Shown here: positions 46,386-54,907 of the stretch, piece by piece
Layout: every line of letters begins with the position of its first letter
How positions within the stretch are numbered: the first letter of the stretch is position 1
Origin: Falsarthrobacter nasiphocae
Lineage (GTDB): Bacteria; Actinomycetota; Actinomycetes; Actinomycetales; Micrococcaceae
Assembly (NCBI RefSeq): GCF_031456275.1
Contig: NZ_JAVDUI010000001.1
Span: forward strand, 496,001-560,000
Direction of reading: 5' to 3'
Length of the DNA stretch: 64,000 nt
Notes under the pieces: model-generated
Database searches by the model: none
Seen by the model: the letters and a program-made list of their open reading frames with translations, nothing else
What the model was told of the DNA's origin: nothing
Program-made: the position numbers and the translations under genes

Positions 46386-46680
46386 GCAACCCTAAACGTG
46401 TCTGAAATCACTCTTTCCCCCGCTCGGGGCGGCCTCAATTTCTGAAACATCTCTGAAACAGCGCCCTACTCACAGGTAAATCCGGCGCAGACGGCGTTCA
46501 GCCTGCACCGAGCCGCACCCCCGCCTCCGCTCCGCCCGCGCCCCAGCACCACCCAGGAATCACCGCGCGCGCCCCTGTGACGCACAAGGCATCCCCTGTC
46601 AGCCAGTAGCCTTGGGCGAGGCCTTTTCCTGTGGCCCAGATCTCCCGCGAAAGCGACACACCCAAGCAAGGATGCGCAGT
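46386..46680. other. Intergenic region of about 295 bp before the permease
   Basis: Contains a CCCCGCTCGGGG hairpin near 46416 that may end the glycosyltransferase transcript, then AT-richer sequence with TTTCTGAAACATCTCTGAAAC (near-repeat of TCTGAAA). No clear promoter hexamers and no gene supported. Confidence 0.45.
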
Positions 46681-48144
46681 ATGAGCAGTTCCATGACGAA
46701 GGCGGCACCCCCAGCCGCCGCGAGCGACAACGAAGGTTATTCGAAAGGGCTCAAAAACCGTCACATTCAGATGATCGGCATTGGCGGCGCCATTGGCTCG
46801 GGCCTCTTCGTCGGCTCCGCCTCCCGCCTGCACCAGGCCGGCCCGTCCCTCATCATCTCGTACGCGATCTGCGGCATCGTCGCCATGATCGTCGTCCGGG
46901 CCCTGGGCGAGATGGTCCTCCACCGACCCACCCCGGGAGCGTTCGTCTCCTATTCGCGCGAGTTCCTCGGCGAGGGCGCCGGCTTCGCGGCCGGCTGGTT
47001 CCACTTCCTCAACTGGGCCTTCACGATCATCGCGGACTGCACCGCCATTGCCGTGTTCCTCAGCTTCTGGCCCGGCATCCGCGACTCGGTCCCACAGTGG
47101 GGCCTGGCGGCCATTGCGCTCGCCGTGGTCCTCGCCGTCAACCTGATCGGCGTCAAGCTCTTCGGCGAGATGGAGTTCTGGTTCTCCGCCATCAAGGTCG
47201 CGGCGATCATCATCTTCATGCTCATCGCGATCTTCTTCATCGTCACGCAGGCGGACCTCTCCGGCAACGGCCAGCAGGCCACCGCGGGCTTCCACAACAT
47301 CACGGACAGCGGCTTCTTCCCGAACGGCGTCTCCCCGATGTTCCAGCTCATGAGCGGCATCATCTTCGCGTTCGCCGCGATGGAGCTCATCGGCGTCGCC
47401 GCCGGCGAGGCCGAGAACCCCCGCGAGATCATGCCCAAGGCAGTCCGCTCGGTTCTGTGGCGCATCCTCGTCTTCTACATCGGCACGATCGGCCTTCTGG
47501 CCATCCTCCTCCCGACGAGCCAGTACACCGCGGGCGAGTCCCCGTTCGTCACCGTCCTCGACCGCGTGGGCTTCCACCTCGGCCCGGTCCACATGGCTGA
47601 CATCATGAACGTCGTCCTCATCTCCGCCGTGGCGTCCTCGATGAACTCGGGCCTGTACTCCACGGGCCGCGTGCTGCGCACGATGTCCCTCGCGGGTGCC
47701 GCCCCGAAGTACCTCGCCAAGATGAGCTCGCACCACGTCCCGTACGCGGCGATCCTCACCACCGCATTCTTCGGCCTCCTCGGCGTCGGCATCAACTACA
47801 TGTGGCCATCCGAGGCGTTCGAGATCGTCCTCGAGATCGCGACGATCGGCATCATCGGCGTCTGGAGCCTCATCCTCCTGGCCCACATGGGCATGCTCCG
47901 CAAGGTCAAGCGCGGCGAGATGGTTCGCCCCGACTTCCGCCTCCGCGGCGCGCCCGTGCTCAACGTGTTCGCGCTCGTCTTCCTGCTGACGGTGCTCGTG
48001 CTCATCGGCATCGGAAGCGACCCGCACTCGGCCCTGGCCGTGCGGATTGGCCTCCCCGTCGTGGCCGTGCTCATGGTCGGAGGATGGATGCTCGTCCGCA
48101 ACCGCGTCAACGGTGAAGCCCTCGACCGCGAGGGCATGGTCTAG
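46681..48144 (+). CDS. APC-family amino-acid permease (AAT type)
   Basis: 487 residues, twelve membrane segments. GLKNRHIQMIGIGGAIGSGLFVGSASRLHQAGPSLIISYAICG is the classic AAT start (IxxGGxIGxGLF). GEFxSYSREFLGEGAGFAAGW (here GAFVSYSREFLG), FFPNGVSPMFQLMSGIIFAFAAMELIGVAAGEAENPREIMPKAV and SSMNSGLYSTGRVLRTMSLAGAAPKYL follow. Resembles AnsP/GABA-permease proteins; the exact substrate cannot be fixed. AAGGA 8 nt upstream selects ATG 46681 over ATG 46672. Single gene with its own terminator. Confidence 0.92.
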   Translation: MSSSMTKAAPPAAASDNEGYSKGLKNRHIQMIGIGGAIGSGLFVGSASRLHQAGPSLIISYAICGIVAMIVVRALGEMVLHRPTPGAFVSYSREFLGEGAGFAAGWFHFLNWAFTIIADCTAIAVFLSFWPGIRDSVPQWGLAAIALAVVLAVNLIGVKLFGEMEFWFSAIKVAAIIIFMLIAIFFIVTQADLSGNGQQATAGFHNITDSGFFPNGVSPMFQLMSGIIFAFAAMELIGVAAGEAENPREIMPKAVRSVLWRILVFYIGTIGLLAILLPTSQYTAGESPFVTVLDRVGFHLGPVHMADIMNVVLISAVASSMNSGLYSTGRVLRTMSLAGAAPKYLAKMSSHHVPYAAILTTAFFGLLGVGINYMWPSEAFEIVLEIATIGIIGVWSLILLAHMGMLRKVKRGEMVRPDFRLRGAPVLNVFALVFLLTVLVLIGIGSDPHSALAVRIGLPVVAVLMVGGWMLVRNRVNGEALDREGMV

Positions 48145-48157
48145 CCTCCCCTGCCCC

Positions 48158-48200
48158 GGCCCGGGTCCGTCTCGCTCAGAGGCGGGCCCGGGCCTTTCCT
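48158..48200 (+). terminator. Terminator after the amino-acid permease
   Basis: GGCCCGGGtCCG pairs with CGGgCCCGGGCC around TCTCGCTCAGAGG, followed by TTTCCTTG. Confidence 0.85.
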
Positions 48201-48230
48201 TGTTCCCGCGCCTGGCGTAGGGTCGCCCCC

Positions 48231-48620
48231 ATGAGCGCACACCTGAACCTGTCCCACCTGACCATCGCCCTGGATGCCCCGGACGCCCCGGCCCTCGCGA
48301 CGTTCTATGCGACGATCCTCGGCTGGGAGACTAGCCGCATCGAGTCCCAGACCGTGTGGGTCAACGTCTACCCCGCGGAGGGCACGGCCCCGTTCAGCCT
48401 CGGCATCCAGCAGGTGGAGAACTACCGCGCGCCGGAGTGGCCCAACGGCGACATCCCCCAGCAGGCTCACCTCGACTTCGACGTGGCCTCCCTCGCCGAG
48501 TCCGAGCCCCTCGTTCTCGCAGCGGGCGCCACGAAGCACCCCGTCCAGCCGTCGAAGAACGGCAACTTCATCGTGTACCTGGACCCGGCGGGGCACCCGT
48601 TCTGCCTCTGCCAGGCCTAG
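48231..48620 (+). CDS. VOC-family (glyoxalase/bleomycin-resistance-like) protein
   Basis: 129 residues. One VOC fold: HLTIALDAPDAPALATFYATILGWE at the start, AHLDFDVASLAESEPLVLAAGATKH in the middle and VYLDPAGHPFCLCQA at the end. The metal-ligand pattern is incomplete, as in the actinobacterial Glyoxalase_6-type subgroup, whose functions are mostly unknown. Confidence 0.87.
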   Translation: MSAHLNLSHLTIALDAPDAPALATFYATILGWETSRIESQTVWVNVYPAEGTAPFSLGIQQVENYRAPEWPNGDIPQQAHLDFDVASLAESEPLVLAAGATKHPVQPSKNGNFIVYLDPAGHPFCLCQA

Positions 48621-48702
48621 CCTTCAGGCCCGCTCCACGCCGACGGCGGAGGCAGGCCCAACCTTCAGACCTGGTCCATGCCGACGGCGGAGGCAGACCC
48701 CG
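48621..48702. repeat. 41-bp imperfect tandem duplication
   Basis: Two head-to-tail units, each CCTTCAG-CC-G-TCCA-GCCGACGGCGGAGGCAG in outline, starting at 48621 and 48662, in the gap between convergent genes. Probably a duplicated terminator-region sequence. Confidence 0.8.
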
Positions 48703-48736
48703 CCGCAGGCGTCGTCGTCGGCCACTGCTTCCCCGG

Positions 48737-49576
48737 CTACTCCCCCGGCGCGAGGAGGAAGGAGCGCAGCGCCGCGATGAACTCCTCCGGCTTGTCCGAG
48801 TGCACCCAGTGGCTGGCCCCCTTGACCGTGAGTCTGCGGACCCGCGGGAAGAGGGCGCGCATGGCGGGGGCGTCCTCGTCGCGGACGTACGGGGAGCGCT
48901 CGCCGGCGATCCACAGGACGGGGCCGTCGAAGTGCGCCCCAGCCGCGTCGGGGAAGCCCATGATGGTCGGCAGCTCCCGGCGCAGGAGGTCGAGGTTAGG
49001 CTCCCACTCGAAACCGTCCCCGCGCCGCGCGAGGTTCTGAAGCAGGAAGCCTCGCACGCCCGGGTTCGGGATGGGGTCCGTGAGCTCCTCGCTCGCCTGT
49101 GAACGGGAGGTGAGGGTTCCGAGATTCAGCGAGGCAAGGGACGCGAGCAAGTGCTGGAAATTTCCCCACCCGGGAGGTGAGGGAACCGGGGAGATGTCGA
49201 CGACGACGAGCCGCCGCACGAGGTCAGGGTGCCTCAAGGCAAGCATCATGGCGACCTTGCCGCCCATCGAGTGGCCCACGACGTCCACCGGGCCGTCCAC
49301 GGCGAAGCCCTCACGAAGGTGGGCTGCTATTGCATCGGCCAGGCCCGGGTAGTCGATCGTCTCCGTCCAAGCGGACTGGCCATGGTTGGGGAGGTCAACG
49401 AGAAGACTGCGGGCCTCGGGCGCCAGGCCCGCAGCGATGCGCGTGAAGTTCTTGCCGCGGCCGAAGAGGCCGTGGAGGAAGACCACGCGGCGGGCATCCG
49501 GCGCCACCTCCTCCGAGGACGGGGCCACGACGGAATGGACGAGCGGAGCGGGCGTCAAGGGCTGGGACTGGGTCAC
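48737..49576 (-). CDS. Alpha/beta hydrolase (YbfF-like esterase family)
   Basis: 279 residues. VVFLHGLFGRGKNF forms the oxyanion region, DLPNHGQSAW is typical of YbfF/ABHD11-like enzymes, nucleophile elbow VVGHSMGGKVA has Ser103, and ASHWVHSDKPEEF has the catalytic His. Probable acyl-ester hydrolase in the cytoplasm; the substrate is not defined. Convergent with the VOC gene and divergent from the TetR gene. Confidence 0.9.
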   Translation of the reverse strand: MTQSQPLTPAPLVHSVVAPSSEEVAPDARRVVFLHGLFGRGKNFTRIAAGLAPEARSLLVDLPNHGQSAWTETIDYPGLADAIAAHLREGFAVDGPVDVVGHSMGGKVAMMLALRHPDLVRRLVVVDISPVPSPPGWGNFQHLLASLASLNLGTLTSRSQASEELTDPIPNPGVRGFLLQNLARRGDGFEWEPNLDLLRRELPTIMGFPDAAGAHFDGPVLWIAGERSPYVRDEDAPAMRALFPRVRRLTVKGASHWVHSDKPEEFIAALRSFLLAPGE

Positions 49577-49928
49577 CCTCCAAGGTTAGCGATCCGCGAC
49601 GAGGCGCGCGCAGGTCAGGCAGACATGCCCATGTTGTCCAGGGAAAACTCATGTGGGAACACTACTTTGTCGTATACCCCAAGCAGGAAGGCACAGTGGG
49701 CACCGAATTGACCAGCCCATGGCCAATTCGTCCGCATCCTGAGAATCAAGTATGTTATTTGTCGTCGGCGAGCGGGCTGGAGCACCTGCGCCCGGGAAAT
49801 GTGCTCACGCCAATCGCCGCCCCCTGCGGCACTTCGTCGCATATTTTTGCGATCGTCGTCATGGATATTGCCCCGGTGCTCTGCCCATGCCACCCACTCA
49901 GCAAGTCACCCGGAGGACGGGAAACCAC
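49577..49928. other. Divergent 350-bp intergenic region before the TetR/ABC-F unit
   Basis: AT-richer than its neighbours and without a supported gene. Holds an inverted repeat at 49705-49729 and a TATGTT hexamer near 49750 that may be part of the tetR promoter. The long leader (over 150 nt if so) could host leader-peptide control of the ABC-F gene, but no convincing short frame with a ribosome site was seen. Confidence 0.4.
49705..49729 (+). promoter_or_regulatory. Inverted repeat, candidate TetR operator
   Basis: GAATTGACC-AGCCCAT-GGCCAATTC: arms match at 8 of 9 positions. It lies about 200 bp before the tetR-type start, in the region shared with the divergent hydrolase gene. Confidence 0.45.
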
Positions 49929-50531
49929 GTGTCAGAACCTAAGCGCCCCTACCACCACGGCGATCTTCGGAGCGCCCTCATCCAGGGAGCAATTAAAGTT
50001 CTCGAAAACGGAGAGCCGTATTCCATGAGGGCTGTGGCTCGCCTCGCGGGAGTCTCCACAGCGGCGCCCTACCGTCACTTCAAGGACCGCGAGGCGCTCG
50101 ATGACGCTGTCGCCATTGAAGGATTCCAAACCCTGTATGCGGAGATGAAGGCCACGACCGAGGCCACCACGGATGACACCGATCCGGTCACGGCCATCGG
50201 CGACCTCGCCATGACCTACGTGAATTTCGCGATCAGCCACCCCGCCGTCTTCCGGATCATGTTTTCGCTCGAACGAGATCGCACGGATGAGGCCCGGCAT
50301 CAGGCCATCAATGCAGCCCAAGGGAACCTGCACGCATTCATTCAGCGCCTCTTCCCCGCCTACCCGGCCGATGGCCTGACGGAGGCCCTCGTGGCATTCG
50401 GCCACGGCTTCGCGTTCTTGCACTTGGACGGACGGTACGCCGCAGACGTGCCAGCGCAGGTTGAGCACCGCGTGCGCTCGGCCCTGGCCGCCCTGCTGGA
50501 GGTGCCCCCGCGGGGCACCACCGGGAGCTGA
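49929..50531 (+). CDS. TetR/AcrR family regulator
   Basis: 200 residues. N-terminal HTH: YHHGDLRSALIQGAIKVLENGEPYSMRAVARLAGVSTAAPYRHFKDREALDDAV. The C-terminal domain (MTYVNFAISHPAVFRIMFSLE, and GFAFLHLDGRY) is the WHG-type ligand domain. The start is GTG with GGAGGA 11 nt upstream. Only 29 bp before the ABC-F gene, so it probably controls that gene and itself. Confidence 0.9.
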   Translation: MSEPKRPYHHGDLRSALIQGAIKVLENGEPYSMRAVARLAGVSTAAPYRHFKDREALDDAVAIEGFQTLYAEMKATTEATTDDTDPVTAIGDLAMTYVNFAISHPAVFRIMFSLERDRTDEARHQAINAAQGNLHAFIQRLFPAYPADGLTEALVAFGHGFAFLHLDGRYAADVPAQVEHRVRSALAALLEVPPRGTTGS

Positions 50532-50560
50532 CACCAAGCGGCCGTGAAAGGATTGGACGC

Positions 50561-52225
50561 ATGTCCACCACACTGCAGCTCAAGGGGGTTGCGGGCGGCC
50601 ACGGTGCCCTCGAGCTCTTCTCCGGTCTTGACCTCGTTGTCAGCGAGGGCGAGATCGCGGGCCTTGTGGGCCCCAACGGCGGCGGAAAGACGACCCTCCT
50701 TCGGATCCTGGCTGGCGAGATTCCGCCGATGGCCGGCACCGTCGTCACGTCCCCACTGCGCGCCAACGTGGGGTACCTCACTCAGCAGCCCGATGCGAGG
50801 CCGGGCGAGACCGTCCGGGAGGCCATCGCCCGCCGCACCGGCGTGGCACAGGCCACCGAAACGATGGACGCCGCGGCAGAGGCCCTGGGCAGCCCTGACG
50901 CCGGCGAGCGGGAGCACGACGCCTATTCGACGGCCCTGGAGACGTGGCTGGCCCTGGGCGGCGCGGATCTCGACGAGCGCCTGGAGGACGCGGCGGCTCA
51001 GGTGGGGCTCGACGTCGGGCTGGACCGCGAGGTTGCCTCCCTCTCCGGCGGTCAGGCAGCGCGGGTTGGCCTGGCCGGCCTCCTGCTGTCCCGCTACGAC
51101 GCCTACCTCCTGGACGAGCCCAGCAATGACCTCGACGCCCACGGCCTCGATGTTTTGGAGGACTTTCTTCTCGGCCTAAATGCGCCCGTTGTCATGGTGA
51201 GCCACGACCGCCAGCTCCTCTCCAACACCGCAACCTCAATTGTGGAGATTGACCGGTCCCTCCAGCGCATTGTCGTGTACGGAGGCGGGTATGACGCGTA
51301 CCTCGAAGAGCGTTCCATCAAACGCCGTCACGCGCACGAGGCCTATGAGGACTACGCAGAGCGAAAAGCGCAGCTCGAGGGCCGAGCCCGCATGCAGCGC
51401 GCGTGGATGGACAAGGGCACCAAGAATGCCATGCGGTCCGCGAAGGCGCGCGGCGGCGAGCGGGACAAGCACATTCGAGCCCATGCCCGCCGCACGAGCG
51501 AGAAACAAGCCGCAAAAGCGGCCCAGTCAGAGCGGATGCTCGAACGGCTCGAGGCCGTGGAAGAGCCCCGGAAAGAATGGGTCCTGAACTTCACGATCGC
51601 GTCCGCGCCGCGCTCCGGGGACGTCGTTGCCCGGGCCCGCGAGGCGGTCGTCGAGCGCGGCGGATTCCGGCTGGGGCCGGTCACAGTGGGGCTCGACTAC
51701 GGGGACCGCGTGGCCGTCACCGGGCCGAACGGTGCGGGAAAGTCCACGCTCCTCTCCCTGCTGCTGGGGCGTCTCTCGCCGGACTCGGGCGCGGTCGACG
51801 CCGGCTCGCGCGTCGTCGTCGGCGAAATTGACCAGGCGAGAGCAGCTTTCGAGGGACCCGAAACGCTGGCACAGCGGTTTTCCACCGAAGTTCCCGAATG
51901 GCCGGACGCCGACGTGCGGACGCTCCTCGCCAAGTTCGGACTGAAGTCGGATCACGTGGGCCGGCCGTCCGAGTCCCTCTCCCCCGGTGAGCGCACCCGC
52001 GCGGGCCTGGCACTTCTGCAGGCGCGAGGCGTCAACCTGCTCGTGCTCGATGAGCCCACGAACCATTTGGATTTGCCGGCCATTGAACAGCTCGAGGAGG
52101 CTCTGGACTCCTTCGAGGGAACCGTGCTGCTCGTGACGCACGACCGCCGCATGCTGGAGTCAGTCCGCCTGACTCGGCGGTGGCACGTCGAGGACGGCCG
52201 CGTGACGGAGATCGAGGCGGGCTAG
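50561..52225 (+). CDS. ABC-F ATPase (ribosome-protection/antibiotic-resistance type)
   Basis: 554 residues, two ABC domains and no membrane segments. Walker A GPNGGGKTT at 37-45 (variant) and TGPNGAGKSTLL in domain 2; signatures SLSGGQAARVGLAGL and SLSPGERTRAGLALL; Walker B YLLDEPSNDLDAHG and LVLDEPTNHLDLPA. Between them lies the charged linker (YAERKAQLEGRARMQRAWMDKG, then KARGGERDKHIRAHARRTSEKQAAK) that reaches the ribosomal P-site in ABC-F proteins. Coupling to a TetR gene suggests inducible resistance to a translation inhibitor; the drug is unknown. Confidence 0.88.
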   Translation: MSTTLQLKGVAGGHGALELFSGLDLVVSEGEIAGLVGPNGGGKTTLLRILAGEIPPMAGTVVTSPLRANVGYLTQQPDARPGETVREAIARRTGVAQATETMDAAAEALGSPDAGEREHDAYSTALETWLALGGADLDERLEDAAAQVGLDVGLDREVASLSGGQAARVGLAGLLLSRYDAYLLDEPSNDLDAHGLDVLEDFLLGLNAPVVMVSHDRQLLSNTATSIVEIDRSLQRIVVYGGGYDAYLEERSIKRRHAHEAYEDYAERKAQLEGRARMQRAWMDKGTKNAMRSAKARGGERDKHIRAHARRTSEKQAAKAAQSERMLERLEAVEEPRKEWVLNFTIASAPRSGDVVARAREAVVERGGFRLGPVTVGLDYGDRVAVTGPNGAGKSTLLSLLLGRLSPDSGAVDAGSRVVVGEIDQARAAFEGPETLAQRFSTEVPEWPDADVRTLLAKFGLKSDHVGRPSESLSPGERTRAGLALLQARGVNLLVLDEPTNHLDLPAIEQLEEALDSFEGTVLLVTHDRRMLESVRLTRRWHVEDGRVTEIEAG

Positions 52226-52236
52226 CCTGAGACGCT

Positions 52237-52638
52237 TTAGGCCTCCGAGGCATCCACATTCACGGGGGGCAGCTCCATCCAGTCCAGCTCAACATCGCCC
52301 GCAGTGGCCCGGACCGCCTCGTAGAGGCTCTCCGCCGCGCCAAGAGCGGAGCTGAATCCGTCCTCACCGGCCGAAGCCAGGATGAGCATCCAGTCGGTGT
52401 CGTCCGGTATGCGAGAGACATCCACGGAATAGCCTCCCCAGAAATAGGCTTCGACGCCTTCGGGGACATCGGCGTCGGGGGCCCGATGGAGGTCTTTGAG
52501 GAAGCGACTCACGGCTTCCTCGGCCGCGGTGCCGCCCACGACAGCGCCAACGCGCACCAGCGTCGAGAGATCGTAGGGCCAGTCCTCCAGCCATTCAGTG
52601 CTGGGCTGGAAGGACGTGACAAGCGAGTGGTCAGGCAT
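52237..52638 (-). CDS. Hypothetical acidic protein
   Basis: 133 residues from MPDHSLVTSFQPSTEWLEDWPYD, chosen because GGGAG lies 8 nt upstream. Acidic, soluble, no recognised family. Features: DLSTLVRVGAVVGGTAAEEAVSRFLKDL, YFWGGYSVDVSRIPDDTDWMLIL, LDWMELPPV. Lies 29 bp after the VOC gene in the same direction, so probably co-transcribed with it. Confidence 0.65.
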   Translation of the reverse strand: MPDHSLVTSFQPSTEWLEDWPYDLSTLVRVGAVVGGTAAEEAVSRFLKDLHRAPDADVPEGVEAYFWGGYSVDVSRIPDDTDWMLILASAGEDGFSSALGAAESLYEAVRATAGDVELDWMELPPVNVDASEA

Positions 52639-52667
52639 GGTGCCGTCTCCCCTTTCGGTGGCTTTTC

Positions 52668-53147
52668 TCATTGTCCCGCAACGTCAGCCTTGCCGCTGAG
52701 CCGGGGTGACCGAGCCCCGCGCATGTCTTGGGCGAGCATGACAAGAATGCCGCTGGGTCCGGTGATGTACGTCAGCCGATAGATGCCCTCGTACTCCGCG
52801 ACACCCCGAAGCGGCAGGTGACCGTGGCGGGCCGCGATGACGAGTGCCTCATCCAGGTCATCCACTTGAAACGCCAGCCGGTGCATGCCCACATCATTGG
52901 GGCGCGTCTGAGGCGTCTCAACGGCAGGCGGGGCGATGTACTCGAAGAGCTCGACGCGGCCGTGCCCGTCCGGGGTCCCGAGGAGCGCGATCTTGGCGTG
53001 ATTCCCATCCAGCCCCACGGCTGTGTCCGCCCAGGGGCCACTCACCTCATCACGGCCGAGGACATGCAGCCCGAGATCGGTGAAGAAGTCCACGGCCTCA
53101 TCCAGATCTCTGACGGCAATACCAACGTTGTCCAGGGAGATGGTCAT
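52668..53147 (-). CDS. VOC-family metalloenzyme-like protein
   Basis: 159 residues with two beta-alpha-beta modules: DNVGIAVRDLDEAVDFFTDLGL, VELFEYIAPPA, MHRLAFQVDDLDEALVIAARHG and YRLTYITGPSGILVMLAQDM. Metal-type positions H/E are present (HRLAF, ELFEY), as in glyoxalase I-like and ring-cleavage enzymes. Specific reaction unknown. Confidence 0.85.
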   Translation of the reverse strand: MTISLDNVGIAVRDLDEAVDFFTDLGLHVLGRDEVSGPWADTAVGLDGNHAKIALLGTPDGHGRVELFEYIAPPAVETPQTRPNDVGMHRLAFQVDDLDEALVIAARHGHLPLRGVAEYEGIYRLTYITGPSGILVMLAQDMRGARSPRLSGKADVAGQ

Positions 53148-53283
53148 GGTGCCAACGCTACGGGATCACTGCCGCCGCCGTTCCCATCGCGCCTGCTCGC
53201 AGTGAAGCGGCAAGTCCTGGCAACATATCGTATGTCATGGCTACTGCTGCCGCCGCTGTTCCGCATGGACCGAGGAGATGATG

Positions 53284-53706
53284 ATGACGAGCGACCTTGA
53301 CTTCGACGTAGCGGTCTTCGCGCGAATACTCAGCGGGCTGGAAGCCCATCTGCCCATTACGCAAGAGCTAGAAGAGAGGATCTTCAAGGGCAGAGGGTCG
53401 CCCTGGTGGTCTCAGCAAGAACACATGACGAGCTGGTTCCGCTCCCAGGCGACTACAGGCTCAGGGTCTTTCACGCGCGCCACACCGAACAGGTCAGCCA
53501 AGACCACCTACAACAGGCTCCAGAGCCCCGAAGGCCTCGTCTGGATTGCCGAGGCCCTGGGGGTCAACCCGATTCTCTTGCAAATGGTGGTCAATGATTC
53601 TGCTGCCGTCCCCAGCCGCAGCCGCTGCGCGTTCTTGCGCAAGGAGCTCCCGTGGAGCATGATCGCCGAGCTCGCGCAGCGCAGGCTCCGAGAGGGCCCT
53701 CAATAG
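53284..53706 (+). CDS. Protein of unknown function seen in actinobacterial accessory regions
   Basis: 140 residues. GAGGAG 6 nt upstream picks the third of three consecutive ATGs. Contains SPWWSQQEHMTSWF, RSAKTTYNRLQSPEGLVWIAEALG and CAFLRKELPWSMIAELAQ; I recall the combination of a W-rich segment, YN-x-(F/L)Q and (L/I)PW-x-x-I from uncharacterised proteins near phage-like or mobile DNA. No catalytic motif seen. It marks the left edge of the toxin-antitoxin-rich region. A small palindrome ACATATCGTATGT lies about 45 nt upstream. Confidence 0.6.
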   Translation: MTSDLDFDVAVFARILSGLEAHLPITQELEERIFKGRGSPWWSQQEHMTSWFRSQATTGSGSFTRATPNRSAKTTYNRLQSPEGLVWIAEALGVNPILLQMVVNDSAAVPSRSRCAFLRKELPWSMIAELAQRRLREGPQ

Positions 53707-53911
53707 AGCGTTGATCTAGGTGCCGTGGATTCTGACACTGGTTCCACCCGCCAGGGCGAGGGCAGACGGAGGCGCGGGCGAGCAAGCTGTAACAGGTGCC
53801 GCCTGCTTAAACCGCCGTCCCGCCACCGGAACCAGCCCCACGCAAACAAAGGCCGCGGGCCGCATAGCCCTCCCCGTCACAAGGGCCCCTTTTCATGGCA
53901 GACTCCTCCCC

Positions 53912-54427
53912 ATGACATACACCGTGGATCAGTGGGAACAGAGCGTCCGGGACCTCTGGGATCGGTTCGATTCCCTCGAACGCGAAGAGGGCGTATCTGC
54001 GATGCAGGACCTCGTCGAGAAATGCCCTGCACCGGACGGCCGGGCTGCCTTCGAGGTGGCCGGCATGTATGACTCCATGGGGTTTGAGGCGGAGGCTGGT
54101 GCCGAATACGAGCGCGCTCTATCCCTCGGCCTCGACGACGCCCGCCACGCACAGCTCGCCGTCCAATACGGGTCAACACTGCGCAACCTCGGCCGATTCG
54201 ACGAAGCCATCGCCATTCTCCGCAACGCCCCCACACACGAGGCCACCGGGAACGCACCTCGCATCGTCCTCGCCCTGGCCCTGCACAGCGCGGGCCGCAA
54301 GGACGAGGCCCTGCGCGTCGCCATCGAGTCCCAGATCGACACGCTCCCGCGCTACCACCGCTCCATGCGCAACTACGCCGCGGCCCTCACCGACTCCCCT
54401 GCCCCGCACAGCCAACCACAGCTCTGA
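53912..54427 (+). CDS. TPR-repeat protein (tetratrico peptide repeat group 5-like)
   Basis: 171 residues, all helical. Repeats: GRAAFEVAGMYDSMGFEAEAGAEYERALSLG, RHAQLAVQYGSTLRNLGRFDEAIAILRNA and PRIVLALALHSAGRKDEALRVAIES. A scaffold-type fold, probably for protein contacts. A diverged fragment of the third repeat region occurs again near 58.7 kb, so the gene or its ancestor was duplicated. No strong ribosome site seen. Confidence 0.8.
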   Translation: MTYTVDQWEQSVRDLWDRFDSLEREEGVSAMQDLVEKCPAPDGRAAFEVAGMYDSMGFEAEAGAEYERALSLGLDDARHAQLAVQYGSTLRNLGRFDEAIAILRNAPTHEATGNAPRIVLALALHSAGRKDEALRVAIESQIDTLPRYHRSMRNYAAALTDSPAPHSQPQL

Positions 54428-54476
54428 CCCTAGATTCCGACGACAGACAACGCCTCGCGACGAATCCGATACGTCG

Positions 54477-54536
54477 TCACCGGTAGACCTCTCGACGGTG
54501 GCCTACTCTGAGCACGAGGCCCACCAGTACGTCGCT
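54477..54536 (-). pseudogene. RelE-family toxin remnant (C-terminal tail only)
   Basis: Directly after the antitoxin stop, one frame reads LSDVLVGLVLRVGHRREVYR followed by TGA. LxLRVGHRREVYR-stop is the classic end of RelE/YoeB-type toxins. The first 60 or more residues are gone, so the toxin was deleted internally. Confidence 0.75.
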
Positions 54537-54781
54537 TAGAGACCGATCTCGCGCTGGAGCTCTTCGTGCGAAACCCGCCCGGCTTCGCGCCGCGCGTCGG
54601 CAGCAGCGAGAACGTCAGCCTGGTCCTCTAGCGCCTGCACGGCACGGTCGTAGAATTCCGGGGACACAACCACCGCACGGCGACCGGCGCCGCGGGAAGT
54701 AATCTCGACAGGCTCGCGCTGGGCGGCTGCTATACATTCGCTCTGGTGACTGCGGAACTGGGATAGGGTCACGGAGGTCAT
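54536..54781 (-). CDS. Phd/YefM family antitoxin (orphaned)
   Basis: 81 residues: MTSVTLSQFRSHQSECIAAAQREPVEITSRGAGRRAVVVSPEFYDRAVQALEDQADVLAAADARREAG, the standard YefM N-terminal DNA-binding fold and C-terminal toxin-wrapping helix. About 75% like the second antitoxin at 57.7 kb by eye. The mRNA appears leaderless: TACGAT lies 6 nt before the ATG, next to a 16-bp palindrome. Its toxin survives only as a tail. Confidence 0.9.
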   Translation of the reverse strand: MTSVTLSQFRSHQSECIAAAQREPVEITSRGAGRRAVVVSPEFYDRAVQALEDQADVLAAADARREAGRVSHEELQREIGL

Positions 54782-54793
54782 GCCAGTATCGTA

Positions 54794-54809
54794 CAACTTG
54801 TACAAGTTG
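54794..54809 (-). promoter_or_regulatory. Antitoxin operator palindrome
   Basis: CAACTTGTACAAGTTG, perfect 16-bp palindrome just upstream of the -10 TACGAT (54793-54788, minus). The same core ACTTGTACAAGT occurs at the second antitoxin. Confidence 0.8.
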
Positions 54810-54907
54810 CAGCCGAGCCGACTGCCATAACGAATCACCCCGTCAATGCCATGCCCAGCTGGCCCAACCCCGGGCCGAGGACGTTTTTGGCAACATGGCG
54901 TATCCCC

